Assembly (NCBI GenBank): GCA_937893485.1
Contig: CALBJL010000129.1
Span: forward strand, 1-7,892
Origin: an uncultured bacterium
GTDB taxonomy: Bacteria > Bacillota > Clostridia > Lachnospirales > Lachnospiraceae
Length of the DNA: 7,892 nucleotides
Reading direction: 5' to 3'
In this document: positions 1-5,997 of the stretch, one piece after another
Layout: each line of letters begins with the position of its first letter
Position numbering within the stretch: the stretch's first letter is position 1
Notes under the pieces: generated by a model
Told to the model about the DNA's origin: nothing
Database searches by the model: none
Seen by the model: only the letters and a program-made list of their open reading frames with translations
Made by a program: the position numbers and the translations under genes

Positions 1-572
1 TCATGAAAACACAGGCACTCAAGCAGGCACTTGACAAATATGGATTTACAGCAGCGTTCGGCGGCGGACGGCGTGACGAGGAAAAATCAAGGGCGAAGGA
101 GCGTATCTTCTCTTTCCGCAATGAGCAGCACGCATGGGATCCGAAAAACCAGCGCCCGGAGATGTGGAAACTCTACAACTCCAGAATACACAAAAAAGAA
201 GAGGTGCGTGTGTTCCCGTTATCGAACTGGACAGAGACCGATATCTGGCAGTACATCAGACAGGAAAACATTGAGATCCCGTCACTGTATTTTGCAAAGG
301 TACGGCCGGTCGTTTACCGCGACGGCAACATTATCATGGTGGATGATGACCGCATGAAGCTAAGACCCGGCGAGGAGATCCAGTACAAGAGCGTGCGGTT
401 CCGTACACTCGGCTGTTATCCGCTGACCGGCGGATGCGAGTCGACCGCGACGACACTCGATGAGATCATCGATGAGACACTGAGCGCGGTATCTTCCGAG
501 CGTACGACACGAGTGATTGACAATGAGGCAGCAGGCAGCATGGAACGAAGAAAGAGAGAGGGGTATTTCTAA
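1..572 (+). CDS. cysD: Sulfate adenylyltransferase subunit 2 (CysD), 5'-truncated by the window edge
   Basis: This is the catalytic PP-loop subunit of ATP sulfurylase, which with CysN makes adenosine 5'-phosphosulfate (APS) from sulfate and ATP in the cytoplasm. About 189 residues are visible, against roughly 300 in E. coli CysD, so the N-terminal third carrying the SGGKDS-type PP-loop lies upstream. The ATG at position 3 is internal: the residues around it (MKTQALKQALDKYGF) match the middle of known CysD proteins, and the first two bases are the end of the preceding codon. Other CysD signatures seen are GGGRRDEEKSRAKER, WDPKNQRPEMW, VFPLSNWTETDIWQYI and FRTLGCYPLTGG, ending in the typical RKREGYF tail. 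The stop is separated from cysN by one base, so the two subunits are almost certainly co-translated. Identity is very secure; the true start cannot be seen. Confidence 0.96.
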   Translation, partial: MKTQALKQALDKYGFTAAFGGGRRDEEKSRAKERIFSFRNEQHAWDPKNQRPEMWKLYNSRIHKKEEVRVFPLSNWTETDIWQYIRQENIEIPSLYFAKVRPVVYRDGNIIMVDDDRMKLRPGEEIQYKSVRFRTLGCYPLTGGCESTATTLDEIIDETLSAVSSERTTRVIDNEAAGSMERRKREGYF

Positions 573-573
573 A

Positions 574-2214
574 ATGAGTGGTCTTTTAAAATTTATCACA
601 TGCGGCAGCGTGGATGACGGAAAATCAACCTTGATCGGACATATTTTATATGATTCCAAACTGCTCTACACCGATCAGGAAAAGGCATTGGAGCTCGACA
701 GCAAGGTCGGCAGCCGTGGAGGAGCGATCGATTACTCCCTGCTGCTCGATGGACTGATGGCAGAGCGTGAGCAGGGTATCACGATCGATGTCGCTTACCG
801 CTATTTTACAACAGACAAACGCAGCTTTATCGTGGCAGATACACCCGGACACGAGGAATATACGAGAAACATGGCAGTCGGTGCATCGTTCGCAGATCTG
901 GCAGTCATTTTGATCGATGCCAAGCAGGGCGTGCTCGTGCAGACAAGACGGCACGCACGTATCTGTGCACTGATGGGTATCCGTTATTTTGTATTTGCAG
1001 TCAATAAAATGGATCTCGTCGGCTATGATGAGAAGCGTTTCCGCGAGATCGAGGCGCAGATCAAAGAGCTGGCAGACGAGTTACAGTTACCGAATATCAA
1101 GATCATTCCGGTGTCTGCGACAGAGGGTGACAATGTGACGACACATTCTGACCGCATCACATGGTATCAGGGTGAGGCACTGTTGCCGTATCTGGAGGAT
1201 CTGGACATCACGGAGGACGATCACGAGGTCGGATTTTACATGCCGGTACAGCGTGTGTGCCGTCCGGATCACACGTTCCGCGGTTTTCAGGGACAGATTG
1301 AGGATGGTACGATCCATGTAGGTGATACCGTGACGACACTGCCGAGCAACGAATCCGCAAAGGTCAAGAGTATCTATATCGGCGATAAAAACAGTGACGA
1401 GGCAGTGAAGGGACAGCCGGTGACGATCCAGCTCGACCGCGAGGTGGACGTATCGAGAGGCTGCGTGCTGACGATCGATTCCGGTGTCAAGGTCGCAGCT
1501 TCGATCACCGCGACGCTGCTGTGGATGGATGACGACGAGCTGACAAGCGGCAAAAACTTTTTCTTTAAGCTCGGAACCAAGACGATCCCCGGATTTGTAT
1601 CAGAGATCTCCTATGCGGTCGATGTGAACACCGGAGCGCAGAAAAAGGTCGATACACTGAGTAAAAACGAGATCGCCGTCTGCAAGATCTCACTTGCGGA
1701 CAAGATCGTCGTCGATGAATTCAAAAAACATAAGACACTCGGTGAGTTTATCCTGATTGACCGTGTCACAAACATGACCTCCGCGTGCGGAGTCGTTGAG
1801 CAGGTACATACCGAGGAAAGCGGATTGTACGAGGGTCGTGTGGATCGCAAGGTACGTGCGGCGATCAAGGGACAGACAGCGATTACCGTTGAATTTATCG
1901 ATGGTGATGCGGGTGTGAACCGTGCGTTTGTGGAGGATGTGGAGAAAGCACTGAATCTGGACGGCAGACACACCTATCTGTACGCACCGCAGGCAGGAGA
2001 GGACATTTCAAACGTACTCAAGCATCTGCATCGTGCGGGCATCGTCGTACTGTTATATGTAGATAAAAAGCAGGCAGAGACAATCACGGACAAGAACGAG
2101 TTTTATATCAGCGACTGGAAAGAAAACGGCACAGAGGTCGATGAGGTCGCATCACTGATCCGCAGACGCTCTGCATATCAGGAGCTGTTGGCTCACAGCG
2201 GAGATTATATTTGA
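574..2214 (+). CDS. cysN: Sulfate adenylyltransferase subunit 1 (CysN GTPase) with degenerate APS-kinase-like C-terminus
   Basis: This is the regulatory GTPase of ATP sulfurylase; GTP hydrolysis drives APS synthesis by CysD. The start chosen is the ATG at 574 (546 aa), preceded by a purine-rich GAGAGAGGGG site inside the end of cysD. An upstream in-frame ATG at 517 lies within cysD and would add 19 residues with no family similarity. EF-Tu-type GTPase motifs are clear: P-loop GSVDDGKST (11-19), DTPGH (89-93), NKMD (144-147) and SA (181-182). Two beta-barrel domains follow, to about residue 408 (FILIDRVTN at 392-400). E. coli CysN has 475 residues. Here a tail of about 138 residues follows the core, and its last 115 or so look like the APS kinase domain of CysNC fusions (AITVEFI, then GRHTYLY, then a HRAGIVVLLYVDK segment). 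The nucleotide-binding loop is replaced by DGDAGVNRA (443-451) and the DGDNxRxGL motif is missing, so kinase activity is not expected. Automatic annotation may wrongly call it bifunctional CysNC. Confidence 0.95.
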   Translation: MSGLLKFITCGSVDDGKSTLIGHILYDSKLLYTDQEKALELDSKVGSRGGAIDYSLLLDGLMAEREQGITIDVAYRYFTTDKRSFIVADTPGHEEYTRNMAVGASFADLAVILIDAKQGVLVQTRRHARICALMGIRYFVFAVNKMDLVGYDEKRFREIEAQIKELADELQLPNIKIIPVSATEGDNVTTHSDRITWYQGEALLPYLEDLDITEDDHEVGFYMPVQRVCRPDHTFRGFQGQIEDGTIHVGDTVTTLPSNESAKVKSIYIGDKNSDEAVKGQPVTIQLDREVDVSRGCVLTIDSGVKVAASITATLLWMDDDELTSGKNFFFKLGTKTIPGFVSEISYAVDVNTGAQKKVDTLSKNEIAVCKISLADKIVVDEFKKHKTLGEFILIDRVTNMTSACGVVEQVHTEESGLYEGRVDRKVRAAIKGQTAITVEFIDGDAGVNRAFVEDVEKALNLDGRHTYLYAPQAGEDISNVLKHLHRAGIVVLLYVDKKQAETITDKNEFYISDWKENGTEVDEVASLIRRRSAYQELLAHSGDYI

Positions 2215-2230
2215 AAAACGGAGGGCGCAG

Positions 2231-3466
2231 ATGAGATTCAACACAGCACTTTTGCACAGCAAAAAAATGGGTGATGAACATACCGGTGCGACATTAACGC
2301 CGGTCTGTCAGTCCAGTGCCTTTTACCAGTCCTCAGCCGAACAGCACGAAAAGCTGTTCCACAACAAGGCAAACGGCTACTCGTATACACGGATCAACAA
2401 TCCGACGATCGCAGCGTTTGAGGAACGTATGAGCGCACTGGAAGGCGGCATCGCATCGATCGCCTGTTCTTCCGGAATGGCGGCGATCACGAATGCACTG
2501 CTCAATATCGTGAATGCCGGACAGGAGATCGTCGCAAGCACGAGTCTCTACGGCGGATCGATTGATGTGTTTCACGATTTTGAAGCGTTCGGCATCAAAA
2601 CCGTATTTGTGGATGTGAGTGATGCACAGGCGGTTGAGGCGGCGATCACGGATCGCACGCGGGTGATTTTTGCGGAGACAATCGGCAACCCCAAGCTGGA
2701 TGTCGTCGACATTGAGGCACTTGCGCAGCTCGCACACAGACACGGATTGCCGCTCGTCATGGACAATACGGTGGCGACCGCCTATCTTGTGCAGCCGCTC
2801 GCGCTAGGAGCCGATATCGTGGTCAATTCCACCTCAAAATATATCAACGGCAGCAGCAATTCGATCAGCGGCGTGCTCACGGACAGCGGCAGGTTCAAAT
2901 GGGACAAGGAGCGCTACCCCGGCATGGCGGAATATGCAAGGTTCGGAAAATTCGCATATACGGCAAAGCTGCGGAACGGGCTGTTCCGCAATACCGGAGC
3001 TTGTATGGCGCCGCAAACGGCATTTTATAATCTCATCGGTATGGAAACCTTAGGCATCCGGATGGAGCGGATCTGTGCAAATGCGCTGGCGCTCGTACAG
3101 TTTTTGGAAAAACAGCCGGGAATCACGGTCAACTATCCGGGACTGGAACACAGCCGCTGGCATGCGATCGCAGACAAACAGCTGGAAAGAGGATACGGCG
3201 GAATCTTAACGATCCGCGTCGGCAGCAAGGAGCGGGCATTCGCACTGATGAATGCACTGACAATACCAAAGATCGTTTCAAATATCGGAGATACCAAGAC
3301 GCTGATCATCCATCCGGAATCAACGCTGAATGCACACAGCACGGAGGAAGAAAAAGCGGATGCGGGTGTTTATGATGACCTGATCCGGATCAGTGCCGGC
3401 ATCGAGGATATTGAGGATCTGATCGAAGACTTTACACAGGCGTTGCAGTCTTTGGACGCGGAATAG
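2231..3466 (+). CDS. metY: O-acetylhomoserine sulfhydrylase (MetY), Cys/Met-metabolism PLP enzyme
   Basis: This is a PLP-dependent gamma-replacement enzyme expected to exchange the acetyl group of O-acetylhomoserine for sulfur, giving homocysteine. In this context the sulfur donor is probably a carrier thiocarboxylate rather than free sulfide. The 411 residues are close to the usual 420-430. Seen: YTRINNPT (52-59; the Tyr and Arg contact the neighbouring subunit's PLP phosphate), a CSSGMAA phosphate loop, DNT (Asp178, pyridine nitrogen contact), and the Schiff-base lysine Lys203 in NSTSKYINGSSNSISG. Ordinary MetY proteins carry a TKxxxGHGTxIGG-type sequence at that lysine, so this is a divergent subgroup. 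Cystathionine gamma-synthase or methionine gamma-lyase are alternatives from the same fold, but the operon context argues for MetY. GGAGGG at 2220-2225 lies 5 nt before the start; the gap from cysN is 16 nt. Confidence 0.88.
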   Translation: MRFNTALLHSKKMGDEHTGATLTPVCQSSAFYQSSAEQHEKLFHNKANGYSYTRINNPTIAAFEERMSALEGGIASIACSSGMAAITNALLNIVNAGQEIVASTSLYGGSIDVFHDFEAFGIKTVFVDVSDAQAVEAAITDRTRVIFAETIGNPKLDVVDIEALAQLAHRHGLPLVMDNTVATAYLVQPLALGADIVVNSTSKYINGSSNSISGVLTDSGRFKWDKERYPGMAEYARFGKFAYTAKLRNGLFRNTGACMAPQTAFYNLIGMETLGIRMERICANALALVQFLEKQPGITVNYPGLEHSRWHAIADKQLERGYGGILTIRVGSKERAFALMNALTIPKIVSNIGDTKTLIIHPESTLNAHSTEEEKADAGVYDDLIRISAGIEDIEDLIEDFTQALQSLDAE

Positions 3467-3480
3467 AAGGAGGAACAGTT

Positions 3481-4341
3481 ATGGCAGTAGATTATGCAGC
3501 TTTGAAAAAAGGCGGCTTTATGCGTCAGAAACAAAAAAATCATTTTTCACTGCGGCTGGCAGTCGTGGGTGGAAATCTAACCGTGGAAAATCTCCGCAAG
3601 ATCGCAGATGTAGCGGAAACCTACGGTGATGGACATGTGCATCTGACATCCAGACAGAGCGTGGAGATCCCGTTTATCAAGCTCGAACAGGTCGATGAGG
3701 TCAAAGAGGAACTGGCAAAGGGCGATTGCAAGCCGGGTGTCTGCGGACCGCGTGTGCGCACGATCACAGCCTGTCAGGGCAACCAGATCTGTCCGAGTGG
3801 AAATATCGACAGCTACGACATTGCGAAAAAGCTCGATGAGCGCTACTTTGCGAGAGAGCTGCCGCACAAGTTCAAGTTCGGTGTCACCGGATGCCAGAAC
3901 AACTGCTTAAAGGCAGAGGAGAACGATGTCGGTATCAAGGGCGCTTCCAAGGTCAACTGGAATTCTTCCGCATGTATCATGTGCGGCGTGTGCGAAAAGG
4001 CATGCCGGACGGATGCGATCACGATCGCAGACGGGAAGATAGAGCTGAACGAGGACAAATGTAACTACTGCGGCAGATGTGCAAAGGCATGTCCGACCGA
4101 TGCGTGGGAAACACAGACCGGATATCTCGTATCGTTCGGCGGACTATTCGGAAACCGCATTTACAAGGGCGAGGAGCTGCTTCCGGTCATCACCTCGGAG
4201 GAAACCTTATTCCGTGTGACAGATGCAGCGATCCAGTTTTTTGATGACAATGCAAAACCGAGCGAGCGTTTCCGTTATACGATCGAGCGGGTAGGAATCG
4301 ATAAATTTAAAGAAACAATCAAGGAGGCGTACAATGGCTGA
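3481..4341 (+). CDS. sir: Small siroheme sulfite reductase with two [4Fe-4S] ferredoxin sites
   Basis: Predicted assimilatory sulfite reductase, reducing sulfite to sulfide with six electrons. The 286-residue protein has an N-terminal nitrite/sulfite reductase half-domain (about 20-80) with TSRQSVEIP (Arg58 probably contacts siroheme or substrate). It carries the siroheme/[4Fe-4S] signature Cys98-x5-Cys104 and Cys138-x3-Cys142. An inserted double ferredoxin module follows: CIMCGVCEKAC (Cys165, 168, 171, 175) and CNYCGRCAKAC (Cys194, 197, 200, 204). This compact layout resembles clostridial AsrC and the catalytic half of methanogen Fsr rather than the roughly 570-residue CysI. The ferredoxin clusters imply a low-potential donor such as ferredoxin; no dedicated electron-donor subunit is visible. 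An AAGGAGG site at 3467-3473 lies 7 nt before the ATG. The 3' end overlaps the next gene by 8 nt. A nitrite reductase role is possible from sequence alone but unlikely among sulfate genes. Confidence 0.88.
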   Translation: MAVDYAALKKGGFMRQKQKNHFSLRLAVVGGNLTVENLRKIADVAETYGDGHVHLTSRQSVEIPFIKLEQVDEVKEELAKGDCKPGVCGPRVRTITACQGNQICPSGNIDSYDIAKKLDERYFARELPHKFKFGVTGCQNNCLKAEENDVGIKGASKVNWNSSACIMCGVCEKACRTDAITIADGKIELNEDKCNYCGRCAKACPTDAWETQTGYLVSFGGLFGNRIYKGEELLPVITSEETLFRVTDAAIQFFDDNAKPSERFRYTIERVGIDKFKETIKEAYNG

Positions 4342-4585
4342 GTTAGATTTTAACATTGATGAGAGAGTAGATATTACCGATGTGGTTTGCCCGATGACAT
4401 TCGTCAAGGCAAAGGTAGCGATGGAGGAGCTGGAGATCGGACAGGTACTTGCAGTCACGATGAACGACGGCGAGCCGGTACAGAACGTGCCGCGCAGCTT
4501 CAAGGAGGAAGGTCAGCAGATTTTAAAGCTGATCGACAACGAGAACGGAACCTATGATCTGATCGTAAAAAAGGTCGAAGAATAG
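4334..4585 (+). CDS. TusA/SirA-family sulfurtransferase
   Basis: This 83-residue protein shows the TusA-fold signature: a conserved Cys-Pro at the start of the first helix (VCPMTFVKAKVAMEEL, Cys19-Pro20), followed by the family's beta-alpha pattern. The cysteine typically carries a persulfide passed between sulfur enzymes in the cytoplasm. The CPMTFVK form differs from the CPxPxxxxK of E. coli TusA and fits TusA-like proteins found in sulfur-metabolism operons rather than the tRNA-thiolation TusA. It starts inside sir (8-nt overlap), with AAGGAGG at 4321-4327 only 6 nt upstream, so it is probably translationally coupled to the sulfite reductase. A role in relaying sulfur from Sir towards the HcyF/HcyS step is inference from position; this protein is not part of the described HcyS pathway. 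Confidence 0.85.
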   Translation: MAELDFNIDERVDITDVVCPMTFVKAKVAMEELEIGQVLAVTMNDGEPVQNVPRSFKEEGQQILKLIDNENGTYDLIVKKVEE

Positions 4586-4600
4586 ATCATATATCACAGG
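4586..4600 (+). repeat. Post-stop spacer repeat, copy 1
   Basis: ATCATATATCACAGG begins at the base right after the tusA-like stop codon and runs into the ribosome site of the next gene. A near-copy, differing only by an AT dinucleotide, sits directly after the thioredoxin stop at 4933-4945. The pair is clear in the sequence but short enough to be a chance or mechanical duplication. Confidence 0.5.
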
Positions 4601-4611
4601 AGGGCGGATCA

Positions 4612-4932
4612 ATGGCAAAGAGAGTGAGCGGAGCGGACTTTCAGGCAGAGGTTTTGGATGAAAAGTTACCGGTGCTGGCAGAATTTTATTCGGACAGCTG
4701 CATTCCGTGTAAACAGTTATCACCGATCTTAGGAGGGATCGAGGATGATTATGAGGATCAGTTAAAGGTCGTCAAGATCAATGTGAATTTTGACGCGGAT
4801 CTGGCGCAGAAATACGAAGTGGCGGCATCACCGACGATCCTTATTTTTAAGGACGGTGCAGAGGTACAGCGCGTGCGCGGACTGATCAAGCGTCCGGAGC
4901 TGGAAACGATCGTAAAGGAAGTATTAGGATAA
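4612..4932 (+). CDS. Atypical thioredoxin (CIPC active site)
   Basis: This 106-residue single-domain thioredoxin-fold protein has no signal peptide and is presumably cytoplasmic. The redox motif is SDSCIPCKQL (Cys30, Cys33), where ordinary thioredoxins have WCGPC: the Trp is replaced by Ser and the Gly by Ile. The cis-proline segment VAASPTILIFKDG is intact (Pro74). The buried acid corresponding to E. coli Asp26 appears to be Glu24. Both catalytic cysteines remain, so it should be redox-active, probably with altered potential or partner choice. It lies between the TusA-like gene and the sulfur carrier, with a thioredoxin reductase further along the same run, which suggests a dedicated pair. 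Possible jobs are reducing an APS/PAPS reductase, cleaving persulfides on the TusA-like protein, or resolving a carrier acyl-disulfide; the sequence does not distinguish these. AGGAGGG at 4598-4604 lies 7 nt before the ATG. Confidence 0.88.
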   Translation: MAKRVSGADFQAEVLDEKLPVLAEFYSDSCIPCKQLSPILGGIEDDYEDQLKVVKINVNFDADLAQKYEVAASPTILIFKDGAEVQRVRGLIKRPELETIVKEVLG

Positions 4933-4945
4933 ATCATATCACAGG
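4933..4945 (+). repeat. Post-stop spacer repeat, copy 2
   Basis: ATCATATCACAGG starts at the base after the thioredoxin stop, matching copy 1 at 4586-4600 except for a missing AT. The 43-nt gap it opens leads to the AGGAGG site of the sulfur-carrier gene. Confidence 0.5.
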
Positions 4946-4975
4946 CAGGAAAAACAAAATCAGGAGGAAACGAAT

Positions 4976-5185
4976 ATGTTAGTAACAGTCGCAGGTGTAA
5001 AAAAGGAGATCAAAGAGGGAACGACAATCGCACAGCTGATCGTGGATGAAAAGGTAGAAAATCCCGATTACGTGACAGTGACCGTCAATGATGATTTTGT
5101 GGAGAGTGATGATTTCGCAACCACACAGATCAAGGAAAATGACAGTATCGAGTTTCTCTATTTCATGGGAGGAGGTGCGTTTTAA
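4976..5185 (+). CDS. hcyS: ThiS/HcyS-like sulfur carrier protein with C-terminal GGGAF tail
   Basis: This is a 69-residue beta-grasp (ubiquitin-like) sulfur carrier of ThiS/MoaD size. Such proteins are activated at a C-terminal Gly-Gly by an E1-like enzyme and carry sulfur as a thiocarboxylate. The chain ends FLYFMGGG-Ala-Phe (Gly65-67, Ala68, Phe69): the diglycine is followed by extra residues and is not free. In the W. succinogenes pathway the carrier HcyS likewise has a C-terminal extension (Ala) that the JAMM protease HcyD removes before adenylation. The adjacent genes here are exactly an E1 and a JAMM protease. ThiS (thiazole) and MoaD (molybdopterin) roles are less likely because no thi or moa genes are nearby and both those carriers normally end in bare Gly-Gly. 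AGGAGG at 4962-4967 lies 8 nt before the start. The stop codon overlaps the hcyF start by one base. Confidence 0.87.
   Translation: MLVTVAGVKKEIKEGTTIAQLIVDEKVENPDYVTVTVNDDFVESDDFATTQIKENDSIEFLYFMGGGAF
5167..5175 (+). promoter_or_regulatory. Ribosome binding site of hcyF embedded in the hcyS Gly codons
   Basis: GGGAGGAGG lies 9 nt before the hcyF ATG at 5185. The same bases are read in hcyS as the end of Met64 and Gly65-Gly66-Gly67, so the carrier's functional tail and the Shine-Dalgarno sequence of the E1 gene share DNA. With the 1-nt stop/start overlap this indicates translational coupling of carrier and activator. Confidence 0.8.
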
Positions 5186-5991
5186 TGGCATTTACGAATG
5201 AACAGATGGAACGCTACTCCCGCCATATTATCTTGCAGGAGGTCGGCGTCAAAGGACAGAAAAAGCTCTTAAACGGCAAGGTGCTGATCATCGGTGCCGG
5301 CGGACTCGGCGCTCCGGCTGCGATGTATTTAGCAGCCGCAGGTGTGGGTACGATCGGTATTGTCGATGCCGATGAGGTAGATTTATCCAATCTGCAAAGA
5401 CAGATCATCCACGGAACCGCAGATGTCGGCAAGGCAAAGGTAAAGTCAGCCAAAGAGACGATGAATGCGATGAACCCCGATGTCACGGTCAATACTTACC
5501 GCGAATTTGTGACTTCTGAGAATATTATGGATCTGATCGCGGATTATGATTTTATCATCGACGGAACCGATAATTTTCCGGCAAAGTTTTTAATCAACGA
5601 TGCGTGCGTGATGGCGAAAAAGCCGTTTTCCCATGCGGGTATCATCCGTTTCAAGGGTCAGCTCATGACCTATGTGCCCGGAGAAGGTCCGTGCTATCGT
5701 TGTGTATTTAAAAATCCGCCGCCGAAGGATGCCGTACCGACCTGCAAGCAGGCTGGTGTCATCGGAGCGATGGGTGGTGTGATCGGAAGCCTTCAGGCGA
5801 TGGAAGCGATCAAATATCTGATCGGTGTCGGCGATCTGCTCACAGGCAAGCTGCTGACCTTTGATGCATTAAAGATGGAATTCCACACGATCAAGCTGCC
5901 GAAGCATACGGATGGCTGTGCAGTCTGCGGCTCACATCCGACGATTACGGAGCTGATTGATTACGAACAGGTCGAGTGTGACGGAAAGTAG
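5185..5991 (+). CDS. hcyF: HcyF-type carrier-adenylating enzyme (ThiF/MoeB/HesA E1 family)
   Basis: This E1-like enzyme should adenylate the trimmed carrier C-terminus with ATP so that sulfide can displace AMP to form the thiocarboxylate. Its 268 residues are typical for MoeB/ThiF without a rhodanese domain. Seen: the N-terminal helix ERYSRHIILQEVG, nucleotide loop GAGGLG (37-42), VDADEVDLSNLQRQ (Asp61/Asp63, Asn69, Arg72), DGTDNF and a Cys4 zinc site from Cys170-x2-Cys173 and Cys245-x2-Cys248. PTCKQAGVIG places Cys187 where ThiF and MoeB have a conserved cysteine. It starts one base inside the hcyS stop, and hcyD follows after 6 nt. The name HcyF rests on neighbourhood, since MoeB, ThiF and HcyF are hard to separate by sequence. 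Without a rhodanese domain, sulfur must come from outside, such as sulfide from Sir or a persulfide on the TusA-like protein. Confidence 0.86.
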   Translation: MAFTNEQMERYSRHIILQEVGVKGQKKLLNGKVLIIGAGGLGAPAAMYLAAAGVGTIGIVDADEVDLSNLQRQIIHGTADVGKAKVKSAKETMNAMNPDVTVNTYREFVTSENIMDLIADYDFIIDGTDNFPAKFLINDACVMAKKPFSHAGIIRFKGQLMTYVPGEGPCYRCVFKNPPPKDAVPTCKQAGVIGAMGGVIGSLQAMEAIKYLIGVGDLLTGKLLTFDALKMEFHTIKLPKHTDGCAVCGSHPTITELIDYEQVECDGK

Positions 5992-5997
5992 GAAACT

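Noticed and set aside
3..5. ATG at position 3 as the start of a short CysD.
   Set aside because: It aligns to the interior of full-length CysD, and the N-terminal PP-loop would be lost; the gene simply begins upstream of the window.
31..357. Long open frame in another phase within cysD.
   Set aside because: Its Arg/Ser-rich low-quality translation shows no recognisable family and it overlaps a highly conserved gene in frame; a shadow of cysD.
517..573. Upstream in-frame ATG giving CysN 19 extra residues.
   Set aside because: It lies inside the cysD 3' coding region, adds residues without family similarity, and the 574 ATG has a purine-rich site at normal distance.
1611..1973. Open frames on the minus strand opposite cysN.
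   Set aside because: Two overlapping minus-strand frames here are antisense to conserved CysN sequence, with no ribosome site or recognisable motif.
3577..4058. Open frames on both strands overlapping sir.
   Set aside because: They overlap the siroheme and ferredoxin motifs of the real gene and have no supporting features of their own.
4976..5991. Assignment of the carrier and E1 as thiamine (ThiS/ThiF) or molybdopterin (MoaD/MoeB) genes.
   Set aside because: No thi, moa or moe partners are present. The carrier has residues beyond Gly-Gly, and a JAMM protease, MetY and sulfite reductase are adjacent, which fits the homocysteine route better.
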